NCBI RefSeq assembly: GCF_000004195.4
Contig: NC_030685.2
Coordinates: 53,768,016-53,832,015, forward strand
Reading direction: 5' to 3'
Origin: Xenopus tropicalis
Lineage: Eukaryota; Chordata; Amphibia; Anura; Pipidae
Length of the DNA stretch: 64,000 bases
The notes under the pieces were generated by a model, which did no database searches, was not told the DNA's origin, and worked only from the letters and a program-made list of their open reading frames with translations. The translations under genes were made by a program, and so were the position numbers. Positions 35,543-50,200 of this stretch are shown piece after piece; position 1 is the stretch's first letter; every line of letters starts with the position of its first letter.

Positions 35543-35801
35543 TCAAATGAAAATTCTATCAAAGGAGGACCACACTGGGACTCCTCTCTTGATGTGTCTG
35601 CTCAGGTATGGCCTGATGTACTGGAGAATAAGGCTGATGTCCCAAGGAGCAGTTGATCTCTGGGATATATCTCTGCTATCGTGGGCGACTAACCTCTCCA
35701 AAAAGGCTTTCCCAGGTACAAAGCCATTGTTTATTTTGTAAAATATAGTATCATGGTACCAAGGGCACTTTACTTCATTTCGCTTGCTAATAACACTACT
35801 A
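35543..35801 (-). CDS. flacc1: Candidate flacc1 terminal exon
   Basis: Downstream of the exon at 36248-36357, which ends in phase 2, the minus strand offers an acceptor ...GTGAATAG at 35802-35803 followed by a frame of 85 codons and a stop. The first residues after the junction, SSSVISKRNEV, resemble the human FLACC1 segment after ENIHL (KIISKNEE) as I recall it. The distal part (below about 35745) lies in a MITE-like repeat. The polypyrimidine tract is weak. Low-confidence call, made because a terminal exon is otherwise missing. Confidence 0.3.
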
Positions 35802-36247
35802 CTATTCACATTAAAGAATATAGTTAATGTTTTCTAGTAAACACTGAAAGCTTTAACAAACCAACCACTAAAAAGTTGAAAGCATTTGTTTTACATTATA
35901 CATTACAGCATGACATTCACTGGTACAAACCATGTGTTGCCACAGGAGTAGGGTTGCCTCCTGCCCAGTTTTGACCAGGATGTCCCAACTTCCCGAAGGG
36001 CTCTCTGGGTCAAAACTGCCAGCCCGTTTTTTAAATAAGGGAAACGAGGCAGGACTCTGAGATTGACATAGGGATCACCAAGTCATAGCCCTACCCCATA
36101 ATGCCACCACCCCGCCCATTGACATCACAGCCCCCCTGCCCAGAGCTAGTAAATGAACATTAAGGGGTGTACTCTTGCACTTGTGCCTCCGCCCCCCCCA
36201 CCCCAGGTTTGGAAATGATCCATAATATGCCTTTATAAATTACTTAC

Positions 36248-39200
36248 CTTAAATCTGCGTTTTCATTGGTAAGAGAAACAATTCTTTGCTTGAACTGAGC
36301 CTCCACTTTGCTGACTCTTACGTGAGTCTGTTTTCTCAGATGATCCACCTGACTTTTCTAAAATTACAAATTTTAACAGCCCTTTAAATGCATAATAATA
36401 TTATTATACATAATCTTTAAAAATTATGAATTGTCTCTCCATATGGGAATTTCTAATAGAATCTATTTTACTCTCATGTCTCTGCTTCTAAATCCATTCA
36501 TTCAAATATAATTGACATATATATATTTAAAAAAGTGAGAGCTTAGAATTCCCCCTGTATCTTATTAAGGCACACAAGACATGGGCCGAATTGATTGGTT
36601 GAATTTACCACTAAGCAGTATTGGCACTGATCTAGTCAGGTGAGTGGCGGGGTTGTACAATTAGACTAAATGAAGTAAGTAGAGAGTGCAGTTTAAGTTT
36701 CTTCCTCATCTCCATAATAACCACCTTATGAAAAATGGGGATTTTATATGAGGCCATGAAAGTGTAAAGGAGCAGACCATTTCACCTGCATTCCTATGGG
36801 ACAATCAGTGACACTCCAAATGGTCTAACATGGGTCCCTTACATAAAGAGATGGTCAATTAGGTTGCAACCTAATGAAAGAAATGAGATGTTTCCTGAAG
36901 TGATGAACAAATTTTTTCCAGGCATGGATTTGCAGTGAAATTCTGCATAGACTTTGCAGTAAAAAGTCACATGGGTAAAAAAAAAAAAGTGAGGCAAAGT
37001 GAAAAGGGACAGATTCGCTAAACACTAGTCACTGTTCTTGACTGCAGATGATTGCCATCACAGCACTGGACTTGGATAATAAACCTGGTGTATGCTAGTG
37101 CAGATCTGCTGCTTTCCTCAGCTAATATATAATATTGTTTTTACTCACCAACATCTCATTTTCCCGATGCACTTTCTGGGCCTCCAAATGTTGTGAAGAA
37201 ATGATTCTTTTGTTCTCTGCTATTTCTGCCTGCAAATTCTTTACAGAAAGAATTCCATACTTACATACATGAATGCACAGTTTGCCTAATTATTAACAAT
37301 ATAAAAACTAGACATTTTGCTGTTGATGCTTGTGTGGCACAGAATACCAAAAGTAATAGTAACACACAAACTGGGAAAACCTTCCCCAGAGAACTACACT
37401 TCAGTGTAGGATTTATTATTATTTAGTAACAGAAAAGAATTGTCCAAGGGTCTGAATATTTTTCTAAAGCACTGTCCAGGTATGGGATATATTATCTAAG
37501 AAGCTCAGAATTACAGACATCCCATGTCCCATAGACTTTATTTCAATCAAATAATTCAAAATTTAAAAAAATTATTTCCCCTTTCTCTATAAAAACCAAA
37601 CAGTACCTTGTACTTGATTGCAGCCAAAATATAGTAAATCCATATTGGAGGCAAAACAATCCACTTTGGTTTATTTAATGTTTAAATGATTTTTTTTAGC
37701 AGACTTAGGGTATGGAAATCCAAATTATGGGAAGATCCCTTATCCAGAAAACCCAGTTCCCAAGCATTCTGGATAACAGGTCCCCCACAAAATGTAAAAT
37801 AGACAACGTAAATGCATTTCTATTTTGCATTAGATGATACCATTGATGTCTATAGGAAAATCTGGTATTGAGTTAGGAGAAGATTTTCGAATTGAATTTG
37901 GCCCATAAAACCTGAGTGGTGCTAAGGGTTTGGATGCTATGTGAAAGGCTTTAAATGAACAAAAAAATGTGGCATTATAATTAAAACCCCAGAATTGTGA
38001 GTTGGAGTTAGGCATTTGTGAATATGACAGACTTTAACCCACATTTTGTGAAATTCTCCCTGAGTAAGTAAATCTCCCCAGTTCCTCTGTGGCTGTGCAC
38101 TTACCTCTTTCATTATATTCAGCTTCTGGAATTCCTGCTTGACCTCTTTGTATTTCTCCCAGACTTCCTAGGGATAAAGGAAAATCTCATTAAACTGCAT
38201 ATTCTCTGCTCCCAGGTGATCCCATGAAGTAAATGCCTTGGAAGTACAAGCAGTGGGCCATGTACAGAGCTGGCAACCTCCCGCCCATCTCTCAGATTTA
38301 TATATTAGGCTGGGGCATAACTTGCCATAGCGGGGGGCAGTCACAACAACTACTGGAGGGACTCTGACAGTTTCCCTTTCTCAAGGTGTGAAATAAACTG
38401 CTCATGTAAAAACTAAAAAGTCAACTGTAATACATGACAATAAGGTTTATTTTGCTCCAATTATTTTCATATTCTCATATTATTCTCTCACCCAGTCAAA
38501 AGTTCACACTTACTCTCACATCACATATTAGTCATATAGATACACATTCAGATCACATATACACGTTTGCACACTTGTCACACTTTCCTCACTCACACAC
38601 AGTATTGAAAAATGTACTGACACAATATTCAGTTTGTTGTTACTCTCACGCTGGGGCTTATTCACTATCAAAGAGCAATTTACTGTTGTTCTGTTATCAC
38701 TAACAACCAATTCACAATCAGCTTTGATCAGTTTGCTGAAATACTGAAAACAAATCTGTGACTGGTTGCTATGGTTTACTACATTGAGGCTAATTTGCAT
38801 TAGTACATATATTAATAAATGGTCTATAAATTACCTGCACTTTCAAACTTTTAATCACAAAACCTGTGCCATATGTAGGTATAAAATGTTAAGGCGTCTC
38901 TTTTCTTACCCATATAATACATTTATTTTTCATGCATAACTGTAAAGATTAAAGTGCATGCCTCATATTTTCACTATACATTCTGTATACAAATACACAC
39001 AGTCACTCATTTACACCCTTACTCGCCCCCTCACTAAAACACACACAGCTGTCACATACAGACATTCAATAATGCACTGAACCAAACCAAAAAATCTTTG
39101 CTAGGACTTAGCTCAGTCCCAAAAATCATCACTTCACAATAAAACAAGGTGAGGGAGGGTTTGCATTATACTGTGAGAATATGGGGTTTGGGGGACTGGA

Positions 39201-42200
39201 TCATGGTTTCCTTTCGAAAATCCGAAAATACTCCAGCTGAAACCTGTCTAGATCATATAGAAGTCAATGGCAGATGTCCCTTTTACAACTAGGAAATCTT
39301 TCTTTGCTTTATGGTTTTAGAAGTTTTCAGGTTTTTTCATGCTGGCTTTTGTGTGATAATACAAAAAAAAGTCAGGTGAAAAAAGTTGCAGCTTTCAGTA
39401 CTTTTCTGTTTGTGCTTTTTCAGTTCGGATTTTATGATAAATGAATGCCATGAGTTTTTATTGTGGTTTAAACATATATAAATCTGAAAAAAAAACAGAG
39501 TTTTAGTAAATCCTCCCCCCTCTGTGTCCACAAAAATAACAGGGCAGCTGCCAATCTTCCAATAAAAATAATACTTTATTAGCAAAACTCTCACAGACAT
39601 ACACACACAACCTTGTGTAAGTTTATTTTCAGATTATTTTGGGCTCCCTACTGACTTAGTTGTGTTACTGTTCCCATAGAATTGCTGATACATTTGCCAG
39701 CAGTACATTGTAACAGACAAGACTCACTCACATTCACTTGCTTTTTGTGGCTCTCCTGCACCATATCCAGTTCTTCCTCAGCCTGACGCCATAATTCTTT
39801 TTTCTCTTTCTCAAAGAGATCTCGCAATTCCTGGTCTGGGAAAATAGAAGAGGGGTGGTTTATGTCTGAATTACATATTTCACTATATTTATTTCAGTAT
39901 ATATTCAGTATATGAACCATGACTTCAAAATATGAAACATTCACCATAAATAGCATTACAGTGGTCCAAAATGCCAGAAATGGGTCATGACCGGCTATCA
40001 GAACAAATAAAGTAAGAGCCTCTGTAAAAGTGAAACTGCATGACCAGTTAAGTAACTTTTCACGTAGTTAAATTAGCTTTGTACAGCTACTGTGTCTCTT
40101 CCCACATACAGCAGCCCATACACGGTAAGATTTTTAAAATCTTTTTGATATCATAGGACCAAGTTTATCCCATTATTATTATTTGCCCCTCAATGAAAAT
40201 ATCCATTTCAAGCGATATTGTCTACTTGAAGCTAGGAAAACTACCTGCTTGGTCCTGCAAACAAATGGACAATGGGCAAATTTCAGTGTAAAAGATGATT
40301 GTTCTATGCACATTTATGATAATTCACTTGTTTTGCCAGATCACACTGATATTGGTTGTTAAGTAAAGAAAAATCGTAACATGTATGGGGTGCATCGAAA
40401 AAAAAACATCACTGGTGATGTCCCCCATAGCAACCAATCAGATCTTTGTTTTGTTTTCTTGTAGGTGACCATTCAAATCTAATTGCTGATTGGTTGCTAT
40501 GGGCAACATCACAGATGATATTTGTCTCTGATATTATTGTATATTCCTGCCTAAAGGAAAAGTAACATCAAAAAATGAAAGTGTGTTCAAGTAATGGAAA
40601 TATAATGTACTGTTGCCCTGCACTGGTAAAACTGGTGTGTTTGCTTCAGAAATGCTACAATGGGTTACAGAAACAAGCTGCTCTGTTGCCATGGGGGCAG
40701 CCATTCAAGAACAGGATACATAGTATATAACAGATATGCTTTAAATTCCCATTATATTTCTATTACTTGAACACACTTTCATTATTTGATGTTACTGTTC
40801 CTTACTTCCAGGGCAAGCTTACCGGTCTGTTTCCAGGCCAGGTGTAACAGTAACCCCCCCTCTGCCACTAAAGCAGTGATCCCCGACCAGTGACTCAGGA
40901 GAAACATGTTGCTCATCACCCCCTTTGGTGTTGCTCCCAGTGGCCCCAAAGTAGGTGCTTATTTCTAAATTTCTGACTTGAAGGCAAGTTTTGTAAAACA
41001 GAAACAGAGACGGAGTTTTACCCCAAGCAGAACCTCCTGCAGGGTAGCAGGCCACATGGGGCTACCAAAAAGCCAATCACAGCCCTTATTATTCAAGGAA
41101 CTTTTTCATGCTTGTGGGGCTCACCAACACTTTTTACATCTGAGTGTGGCTTACGAGAAAAAAAGGTTGGGGATCCCTGCTCCAAAGCATCATTTATTTT
41201 GCTGACATTGAAAGAACAGCCACAATAAAAACAGCAAATTTTCTATGATTAATTCAAATGAATATCCCAATAAACCTTACTTTGCTTGCTTAGCGCTCTC
41301 ACTTTCTTTTCTTCAAATGCTTCTTTCCACTGAGCCTCTTTTTGTGCCCAGGATTCATTGATCTCTTCACATAAGCTTTCCTTTGGCAATAAATAGCAAT
41401 GTACATGACATTCAGCTGCTAGTAAACTGGTGTTGCTAAATTAGCATGCTAGTAACAAAATGAGGCCAGAAGTATATGATCGTGGGGATAGGAAATTCAG
41501 CACAAAAATTTCAGGTACAGCTCAGTACAGATCTCTTAAAAAACACAGGTATAATGAGGCAGGTTGGGGCATCGAGGGACCAGGGATGCTTATGCCTTTC
41601 AGCTCAGATAAGAAAAAGTGGGTCTTCCTGATCCAAGACTGTGATTGCTATGTTGTTTAACGTTCTCTATCTCTAGGTGGCACATTACTTCTCACTGTAT
41701 ATTGGAGATTATATTTACCTTATAAGTGCTAAAGGATCCCCTCAGGAAGTCATAGTCCTTCTGCAGCTCCTCTGTACAAAATACAGACAACATGTTGAAC
41801 ACAAAAAGATCTTTTTCTTTTTAAAAGAATTTTAAAGAGTGAAATGTAAGGTTGACATTAAACCTACCTAACCTCTTTTCAGCATCTGCGTTCTCTTGCG
41901 CTAGCTTGGAGTTGCTCTGTTCTAGAAGAGCTTGCAGGTCATTAAGGTGCTTCTGCTGGAGAATCCTGCGCAGGTGAAAATCCAGTGATTTTTAAAATCT
42001 TTTTAACAGCATGTGATATAAATGTGTTTACATATGTATAACTTTCTTGACAATATATATAAAAGAACATTTTGCTATTAATATAATTATTGTTCCTTAT
42101 TGGTTAACACTGCAGGCAACTCTTACTAACATGGCGCTGACTGCAGGCAGTAAGGACAGTAAGGACAGGGCCTATAAATAAGCACAAGTTAGGGGCGGGT

Positions 42201-44143
42201 AAGGGCTGTGTGCCAACCTCTCATCTACCTCTCTTAGATCCAGCACTTACTGATATAGTCAGGGCTGGATCCAAGGGCCATGCTGCAGGTCTCTACAGTT
42301 CAAAATGGAGCACAGAGGCCTGTGTCTATTTAAACACAGCAGAACACAGTGTGCAAAGTGCAACAAATAGCCAACTGCAGCCTTTTTTTTTTTTTTTTTT
42401 TTTTGCTGCATTTGGCAAAGTGGCCTGTCTCTCCAAGTGGATATTATTTACATTTTTTTTTTTTTAATAAAAAGCTGATATTTGTGATACGTGATCACCC
42501 CATCTTCCCAGGCCCGGTGCCTTGGGGTTATCCTTGATTCTGCCCTGTCCTTCACTCCTCGTATCCAATCACTTACCAAATCATGTCACTTTCACCTAAG
42601 AAATATTTCCAAAATATGATCATTTATCACCCAAGATGCTGCCAAAATTCTTATTCACACTCTTATAATATCTCGACTGGACTACTGTAACTCCCTGTTA
42701 ATTGGCCTTCCCCTCCAAAGACTGTCCCCTCTCCAGTCCATAATGAATACTGCTGCCAGGCTCATACACCTCTCCAACCGCTCCTCCTCTGCTATGCCAC
42801 TCTGCCAATCCCTGCACTGGCTTCCCCTACCATCCAGGATAAAATTCAAACTAACGACTCTCACATTCAAAGCAGTTCATAACTCTGCCCCACCCTACAT
42901 CTCTGAACTCATCTCTAGGTACCATCCAACCCACTTGTTACGCTCCTCTACTGACCTGCTCCTCAACTCCTCTCTCATTCCCTCCTCACACGCTCACATT
43001 CAAGACTTTGCAAGGGCTGCCCCCCTTCTCTGGAATTCGCTCCCACAAACTATCAGACTTTCTCCCAATCTCTCTGCCTTCAAGAGATCTCTAAAAACAC
43101 ATTTATTTAGAGAAGCTTACCCTAATCTAGTTTAGCAATACCCTGTGCCACACCTCTCACAACTCTGGTCATGCCCATTCCCACACCTTGTGTCTCAATC
43201 CTTTCTCCTTGTAGATTGTAAGCTCTTTTGGGCAGGGCCCTCTTCACCTCTTGTATCGGTTATTGATTGTTTTATATGTTACTCTGTATGTCCAATGTAT
43301 GAAACCCACTTATTGTACAGCTCTGCGGAATATGTTGGCGCTTTATAAATAAATGTTAATAATAATAATAATAATTATGGGTTATCTGCTTGCAATGCTG
43401 TTGGTCCAGTGCAGCACGCCTGGATATCATATCTCTTTGCTAACTAAAGGCTATTTCTTTCTTTATTTTGTTAATAGATTCAAGTTCTCCTGCTTAACTG
43501 TTGTCCTTTTACGAATATCTTGGGGTACCTCTGGGGGCCCGCCAATGATATATTTGCCCTGGATCCACTGGTACCTTAAAGTGGCCCTGTTGTTTTCTCT
43601 CCTGAGCTTAGCTCTTCTGCAACTGAACAGGAAAAGGGGGAAAGATCAACAGTGTAGTCGCCAGAATTGTCTATTGTCTCTATATATATTTACCGAATAT
43701 CTTCCTCATTCTTTTTTTGCAGCTGAGCAGCCACCTCCTGTATTTCCTTATTCAGCTGAAAAAAAGGACAAGGCATCAGCCCAGCTACCAGGGAACACCA
43801 AAGTTTAATGCAAGTCTGCACTACATCTTGCTGATGCAGAGGGCTTTAACACTGATTCAGTAGAGTGATATGACAGTAGTGTACTATGGAGAGAACCACA
43901 TAAATGTCCCAAAGCTGTCCTCACCCAATAGAACTTTCTAACCAGAACATTTTTGGGCCAAATATAGGTCAAGCAGGACGTTGAGAGGCCCACATTTTCT
44001 CAGCCTGTGACAGTGCCCTTTTGTATTAATGAGGAACCATTCACCTTTATTTGATTTTATATATATGAATTTATATAGATTTTATAGAGAGAGATACTTT
44101 GTGTGGCCCCACAGCCTACTTTACTATCTTCTTCTATACTTCA

Positions 44144-44210
<67 letters not shown>

Positions 44211-47200
44211 AGGCCTGGACTAGCCTGGACTGTGGATCCTTGCAAAGGCTGCTGTAAGATGCCATAGACATTCACTATTTAGTCAGACCTGGCTTTACAT
44301 ATAGGGTGCCCTAGACCCCCGTCTCCACACGTCCCCCTTCCTCCTCCATGCACATGTGCAAACTGGGTAGAACAGAACTTCCCCAGTGCTTCGTACCGAA
44401 TGCAGTTGCAGATGGAAAGACCTGCCGTCCTAGGCCCGGGCCACAAATCTGGGCCTTATTTAGTGCGCTGGTAGGGGTATGTTTGGGCCTCTGTGTACTT
44501 AAATGCCAGTGCACTTACCCTGATCTCTGTATTTCTGTGCTCTTTTGTTTCTTGCTCCAGTAGTGAGGTTAGTTTGGCAATTTGTTCCTGCAAATCTTCC
44601 ACAATACCTTGTCTAAAAGAATGTAATGCAATATGAATTATGGCATATCAAATATCTGAGCTCACTGTGCTTGAGAATTGTTGTCTCTTTAGGCTAAAGC
44701 TAATGTCCCACACAAAGGCTTTTCTGGGAGATTAATTGCCTGCGATAAATCTCTGCTACCTCGGGCAACTAATCTCCCAGAAAAGCCTTTCCTCTGGCAA
44801 TAAAGAAAAATCGCTGGAGGAAAGGCCTACGCATCACTTCAGTTTTCCAAAGTTGCCTGCAGGAGGAAACTGTGCGCAACTTTTATAATGTGAAATGGCA
44901 GTTTTTACCTGTTGTTAGGGCAAATGCATGGGGTGTTGTTGTGTTGCATACTGTTGGAAATTACATCTACCAGATTTTATAAAATTTTCAGCACAATTGC
45001 ATCCAATTCGCATAAAAGTGTGACCACAGGAGAGACAAACACTGCACTGTGGGTAAAAAATGGTGATAGCATCCACTTCTGACTCACCAAGTGCTGTGAT
45101 TCAGAAGGATAAAAAAAGAAAACTGTACAAAGCAGGGCAACCAAAATATGCATAGAAGCAAATTACAAAGACAGAAGATGTAATGAAGTCTGTAATCAAA
45201 AATATATAGCCATAATGACACACTTGCTAAATGCATGGCTTTCATTACTGCCCTCACCCCGTTACCTATTCATCAACAGAACATCTTTCTTCTTAACTGT
45301 TTGTTCTCTTCCTGGGCTTTCTTCACTTTGTCTGTGAAGGAAACAATGAGGCATTGCTATGTCTTCCTGGTTCTTACTTGCTTATGTTTATTGCAATTAC
45401 ACAGGCAAAAGAAAGAGTTGCATATATATTTAGAGTAATGGCGCAAAGAGCACTTTGAGTGCTATATATTTAAGCAGCTGTTACCAGCACCTGTCAGACA
45501 ATTGCAATGCAAGTCTTTGGAAGCTTAGTTTTGGCCACTTTAATGCCATGTCTTTGGGCTTCTCAAAAACATGACATTAAAGCACCTGAAACAGCCCCAT
45601 GTGCCATACTCATCCTTCATGTGCAGAGAGTGAAAAGTCACACTTTAACAAAAGAAAGACTTTTTTTTTTACTCTATTGCGCATGTGTTGGCCCTTGGGT
45701 AGCAAAGAAAGAAGAGGTTTACTCCATGGTGCTCACTGGTAGAACCCTGTGTCGGGGTAAGAGCACCAGCGCCGGGTATCAGGTAAGTGATTACTATCTC
45801 TTGGGCAGCCTAGCTTTTGGCACCCCCAGCAATTGCATTTTTCCTCTAAAACCGACCTGTTACCCTTAGAAATAATTCCAAACCCTTTTCTATCGCGTTA
45901 GTTGAGCAAAATAAACTTTACTTACACTATATAAATAATATAAATCTTATTTCCTTCACTCTTGGAATTCACAATCACAGCAAGCAGACAGGTGCCATTT
46001 TGTAAATACTGTTATTAAGACAAGCTTCATCCCAAAATCTTGTGTATGTGCCAGAATGGGGGCCTGATGCCCAATTATAGACCCTCGGGAGAGAGGGGGA
46101 ATATGAGGAGTGCAGTGACATGTAGGAAGTGCAGTATAGAAAGTAATTGCAGGTAATATATGAATGATAGCTGTGAATTTTAAATACCTTTAGAACAGGT
46201 ATAGATGTTTTAATAAAAACATGTTTAATTTGAAAATTACTTTTATTATACAGCCTTTTGTCTCTCGGCAGCAGGTGCATTTTAAGAATATAGTCAAAGA
46301 GACACTGAAAATAGACATAGCTCTTTTTTATACAAAAATACACACACAGGTCACAGCTTGGCAACATCAGTTAAATGTTCTCTATCATTTATCATGTCAT
46401 TACTGGGCATGTAAAGTCTATGGGTGGGATTTCACCACAGACATGACAATGCTAAAAGCAAAACAGGTATGTGTAGGTATGTGCTGTAATTCAATATGTT
46501 CAAGCACATTACAGTGGCTATTCCCTAGCCTTGCTGGCATACAGGTGGTAATTTCAAATGAATATTTCTGAATATATAAATCCCCAAATCCTCGCTGTCA
46601 TTTAAAAAACACAGTACATCAATGTCCAAGCTCTTTTTTGACACTTTTTGTAGGGCTTTCTAGCAGTATTTGTATATATAATCATTTCTTTAAATTTTGT
46701 GATCTGATTTATAGATAAAAGCAACTTATATTTACTGGGAAAAAAGTCCTGTTCTTGATTTAGATGACTTCATCCAAGTATGTTCCACAGCCAAAATGTT
46801 GTCTTTTATGTATGAATTACCTGCTAGCTGGAGGAGACTTGCTTCCTGCAGTGTCTCTAAAGAGGCTTTCCTCCAGCATGACTTCAATATGATCCTTTGA
46901 GCGTATCATAGTGTATCCTGGCGATATGAGCAGGTATTCCTTGTCACGCTAGAAAGATAGGACTGTTAAATTAACCTTAACAAAATTTCCTAATTTAGGT
47001 ATGGGATCACTTATCCGGAAACTGGTTATCCAGAAAGTTCAAATTACAGGCCACCTACCATAGACTCCATTATAACCAACAAATTCTAATTTTTTTTAAA
47101 TGATTTCTTTTTTTTCTCTGTAATAATAAAACAGTACTTTGATCCTAGTTAAGCTACATTAATCCATATTGGTGGCAAAGCAATCCTACTGGGTTTATTT

Positions 47201-50200
47201 ATGGGTTATTAAAAAGGAAAGCTCATTCAAATACAAAACTCAAATGAAATACTAAAAAATTTGAAAAATACCTTGAAAAATTTGAGTTTCAAAATATGGC
47301 TTGACTTTGCCTGGGACAACTCCCATTGACTTCTCGCAACTCACAAGCTTTTAGATGGTGATTTTTTTACATTTTTTGCACTTAATAAACACCAGACATT
47401 AGAGCTTTTGAACCATAACTCAAATCAAATTTTTTTTCGCACAAAAAAGAAATGGAATTGTGAAAAAAAGCTTGAATGTTGATAAGTCTTCCCCTTAATG
47501 TTTAACAAATTTTAGGCAAAGTATCAAATTATGGAAGATTTACTTATCCAGAAAACCCCATGCCCCAAGCATTCTGAATAATTTTTGACCTGTATAATCA
47601 GAAGGCTTTTTAGGCTTAAAATCCAGAGCTCACATTCTCTTTTATCTTTTAACTCCAGCCACAAATCTCCCTAAAATGCTTTCCTGCTGGCAAAATGTAA
47701 ATCACCAGTGGGAAAACATAGGAGTTGCTTTGGTTTTCCAAAATCACCTAATGTTTCCCACTGGAATACATTATTGCCAGTGGGAAAGCATGTTGGCTAC
47801 AGCAGCACAGGTCTAACCCTGGGCAACAAATCTCCCCATGTGCCATCACCATTATGCTCATTAGCCATATAAAAGTGTTGGTTCTTCAGATGCAGCAAGG
47901 CTCCTTGGTAAATCAAGAGGTCTGTGGTTTTATACTCACATGTTTCATTGGCACCTTGGCCATATCCCTGAATATAATTAAATAACACAAACCTGATATT
48001 ACTGAGGTATTTTTATGGAAATAACTTCCCACAAACCAGGCTCATCACATATGAAGTGCAGACTATGGTACTGGCATAATAAGTCATTAGGGAAGTTTAC
48101 ACTAACTTTATTATTTTCCTTGTTCGGTGCTCTGGAGCCAGTAGTTCTTGCAGATATACACTTTCTGTACAAGAAAAACAGAGTAGAAGGCTTGGAAATT
48201 CTAAATATATGAGTTTCTAAAGTTGATGCAGAAAGGCAAATTGAGTATAAATGTTTAGTATTTCAGCACCAAGAAGCTACACACCTTTACATTAACCATG
48301 CCCAGGTATCATGCAAACTATAAAAGGCATTGTAAATAGAAGCATTAATCTTTAGTACTGAAACAGAGAATGTGTTAGCAGAAAAGAACCACATGTTCCA
48401 CCTAGTCTGCCCAGTGATATTTAGCAATACTTGGTGCTGGAAGGGGGCTTAGCGAAGAGCAGGTCTCTCCCTTGGTCTTTGTATACAGAAGGCGATGTCC
48501 TAAAGCAAAATAAAAAGTATATCCTTTAATAACTGTGTATTTGTGAATCCCTTAAGCACACACTGAGCCGGCAACCTGAAACTCAAGGCCTAGGACCTAT
48601 ACAAAAAAATATAGAAAACAGTGAGGCATGCAAAAGGCAAAATGTGTATCGCATGATTCCAAGTTCCCTCACAATGACCTCTGTGAGAAGATTTACAGGC
48701 CCTGAACATTGTAAAAGAAAGATAAATGCTGGCATGTTGTGGGACACTGCCTGTTGGGAAAACAAAGTTGGCGTCATCTGAGTGTATAACAATCTCGAGA
48801 TGTGTTTTTATCAGTTATCCATTAACTTGCACACTAACTTCACTGTCCTCTTAAAGTGCGCCTATCAAAGGAAATATTGCTTCCACTACTGGGTGTGTTG
48901 TCCAAAGTCACTGCTTGGGGGAAACAATGCTAAGAAGATGCCTCTTGTTTGTGTGTGATGTGGAATCGGTCGGGACTAGGGGTATTTTCTTGTAAAAATA
49001 GTATTGTTTTCTCTTTTAGTTAGCACCTTTGGTGGGGGAAACAATTTGTCTGTCTAGGCGCTATTTAAATTACAGTAAGTCTCTTAGCTCACAGCATGTG
49101 AACTTTTTAACTGTATGTTTATTTATTTTTTAACTATCCTGGATGTACTTTTACTTTATTGTTAAACAAATAAAAGGACAGCACTGTGTATTGTAGTAGC
49201 ATTAAATATTGATAAATACACACTCTTAGTACTATGAAAGCCAGAAGTATTGAACATAATTTGAGAATTGTTTGGATTGTTTCTTCTTGTCAAATCTTAC
49301 AACACTATAAGTTTTATGTAAGAACCCTGAAATACAGAAAGATGGAAACATCATAATATTAGGAAGGGAAATGGCAGCTTCTGTGGTGCCCCCCTGCAGA
49401 GAGGCCAAAAGCAGCAAATTAATAATAAATGACTTGGTGTTTATGTTAACAATTTATGCAGAGATGTGCTAAATATGAATAATTTGCACTGGGATTATTC
49501 ATGCCTTATGCTGGCAATTCTAATGGTTTAGTGATCACTTATAACTATTACAGGCACAAATGCACAAGAACTAAGGTGTTTGCCCTGTGAGGATCACAGC
49601 AACTCCATCCACATATATCTGCGATGTATGCAGATGGAAAAAGACAGTGCTCCCCATAACTCCCTAGTTCGCATGTCTGAATGAAGTCTAAGCTAAGAGA
49701 GTGGTTGAGGGGGTCACCCACCTCCTTTCACCATCTAACAGAAACAGTGCTGCAAAGAGTGAGGAACAACTCTTTGTGGTCCATTGTAGAAGTGCAAGGA
49801 ACAGTACATCAAGGGAGCACAGAATTAACACCGGTAGCGTAACTATAGAGTACGCAGACCCCTTGGTTACTGGAGAGTCTGGGGAACAGGGGGTCTGCAT
49901 TCTCTAAAGTATAGAAATCCCACCTTCTCCAACCTGAAAGCAGGTGAAGGGCTGGGGACACAAGCTGGCAGGAGGAGGGGGGGGGGCGGGGTTGTGGGTC
50001 CAGTTAGGCTAATGTCAGAAGAGGCGTCTGGCATATATTTTCGGCAAGCAGAAAGGTGCTTGCCGAAAATAGCGCCATCCACTCCCTACCTGTGCCTACA
50101 CCGGAATAAATGAGATACACTCCGGTGCAGGCACATGTAGCCGAAATACGCATAAAAACGTGAGACTTTGCTTTCTCTCATGTTTTTATGCGTATTTCGG

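Noticed and set aside
42743..43135. 130-residue open frame that looks like a protein-coding exon
   Set aside because: The product is the C-terminal end of an L2-type LINE reverse transcriptase with a LINE 3' tail.
45507..45869. 120-residue plus-strand open frame
   Set aside because: It lies in a flacc1 intron, is antisense to the gene, has no recognisable domain and its left part has repeat-like inverted blocks.
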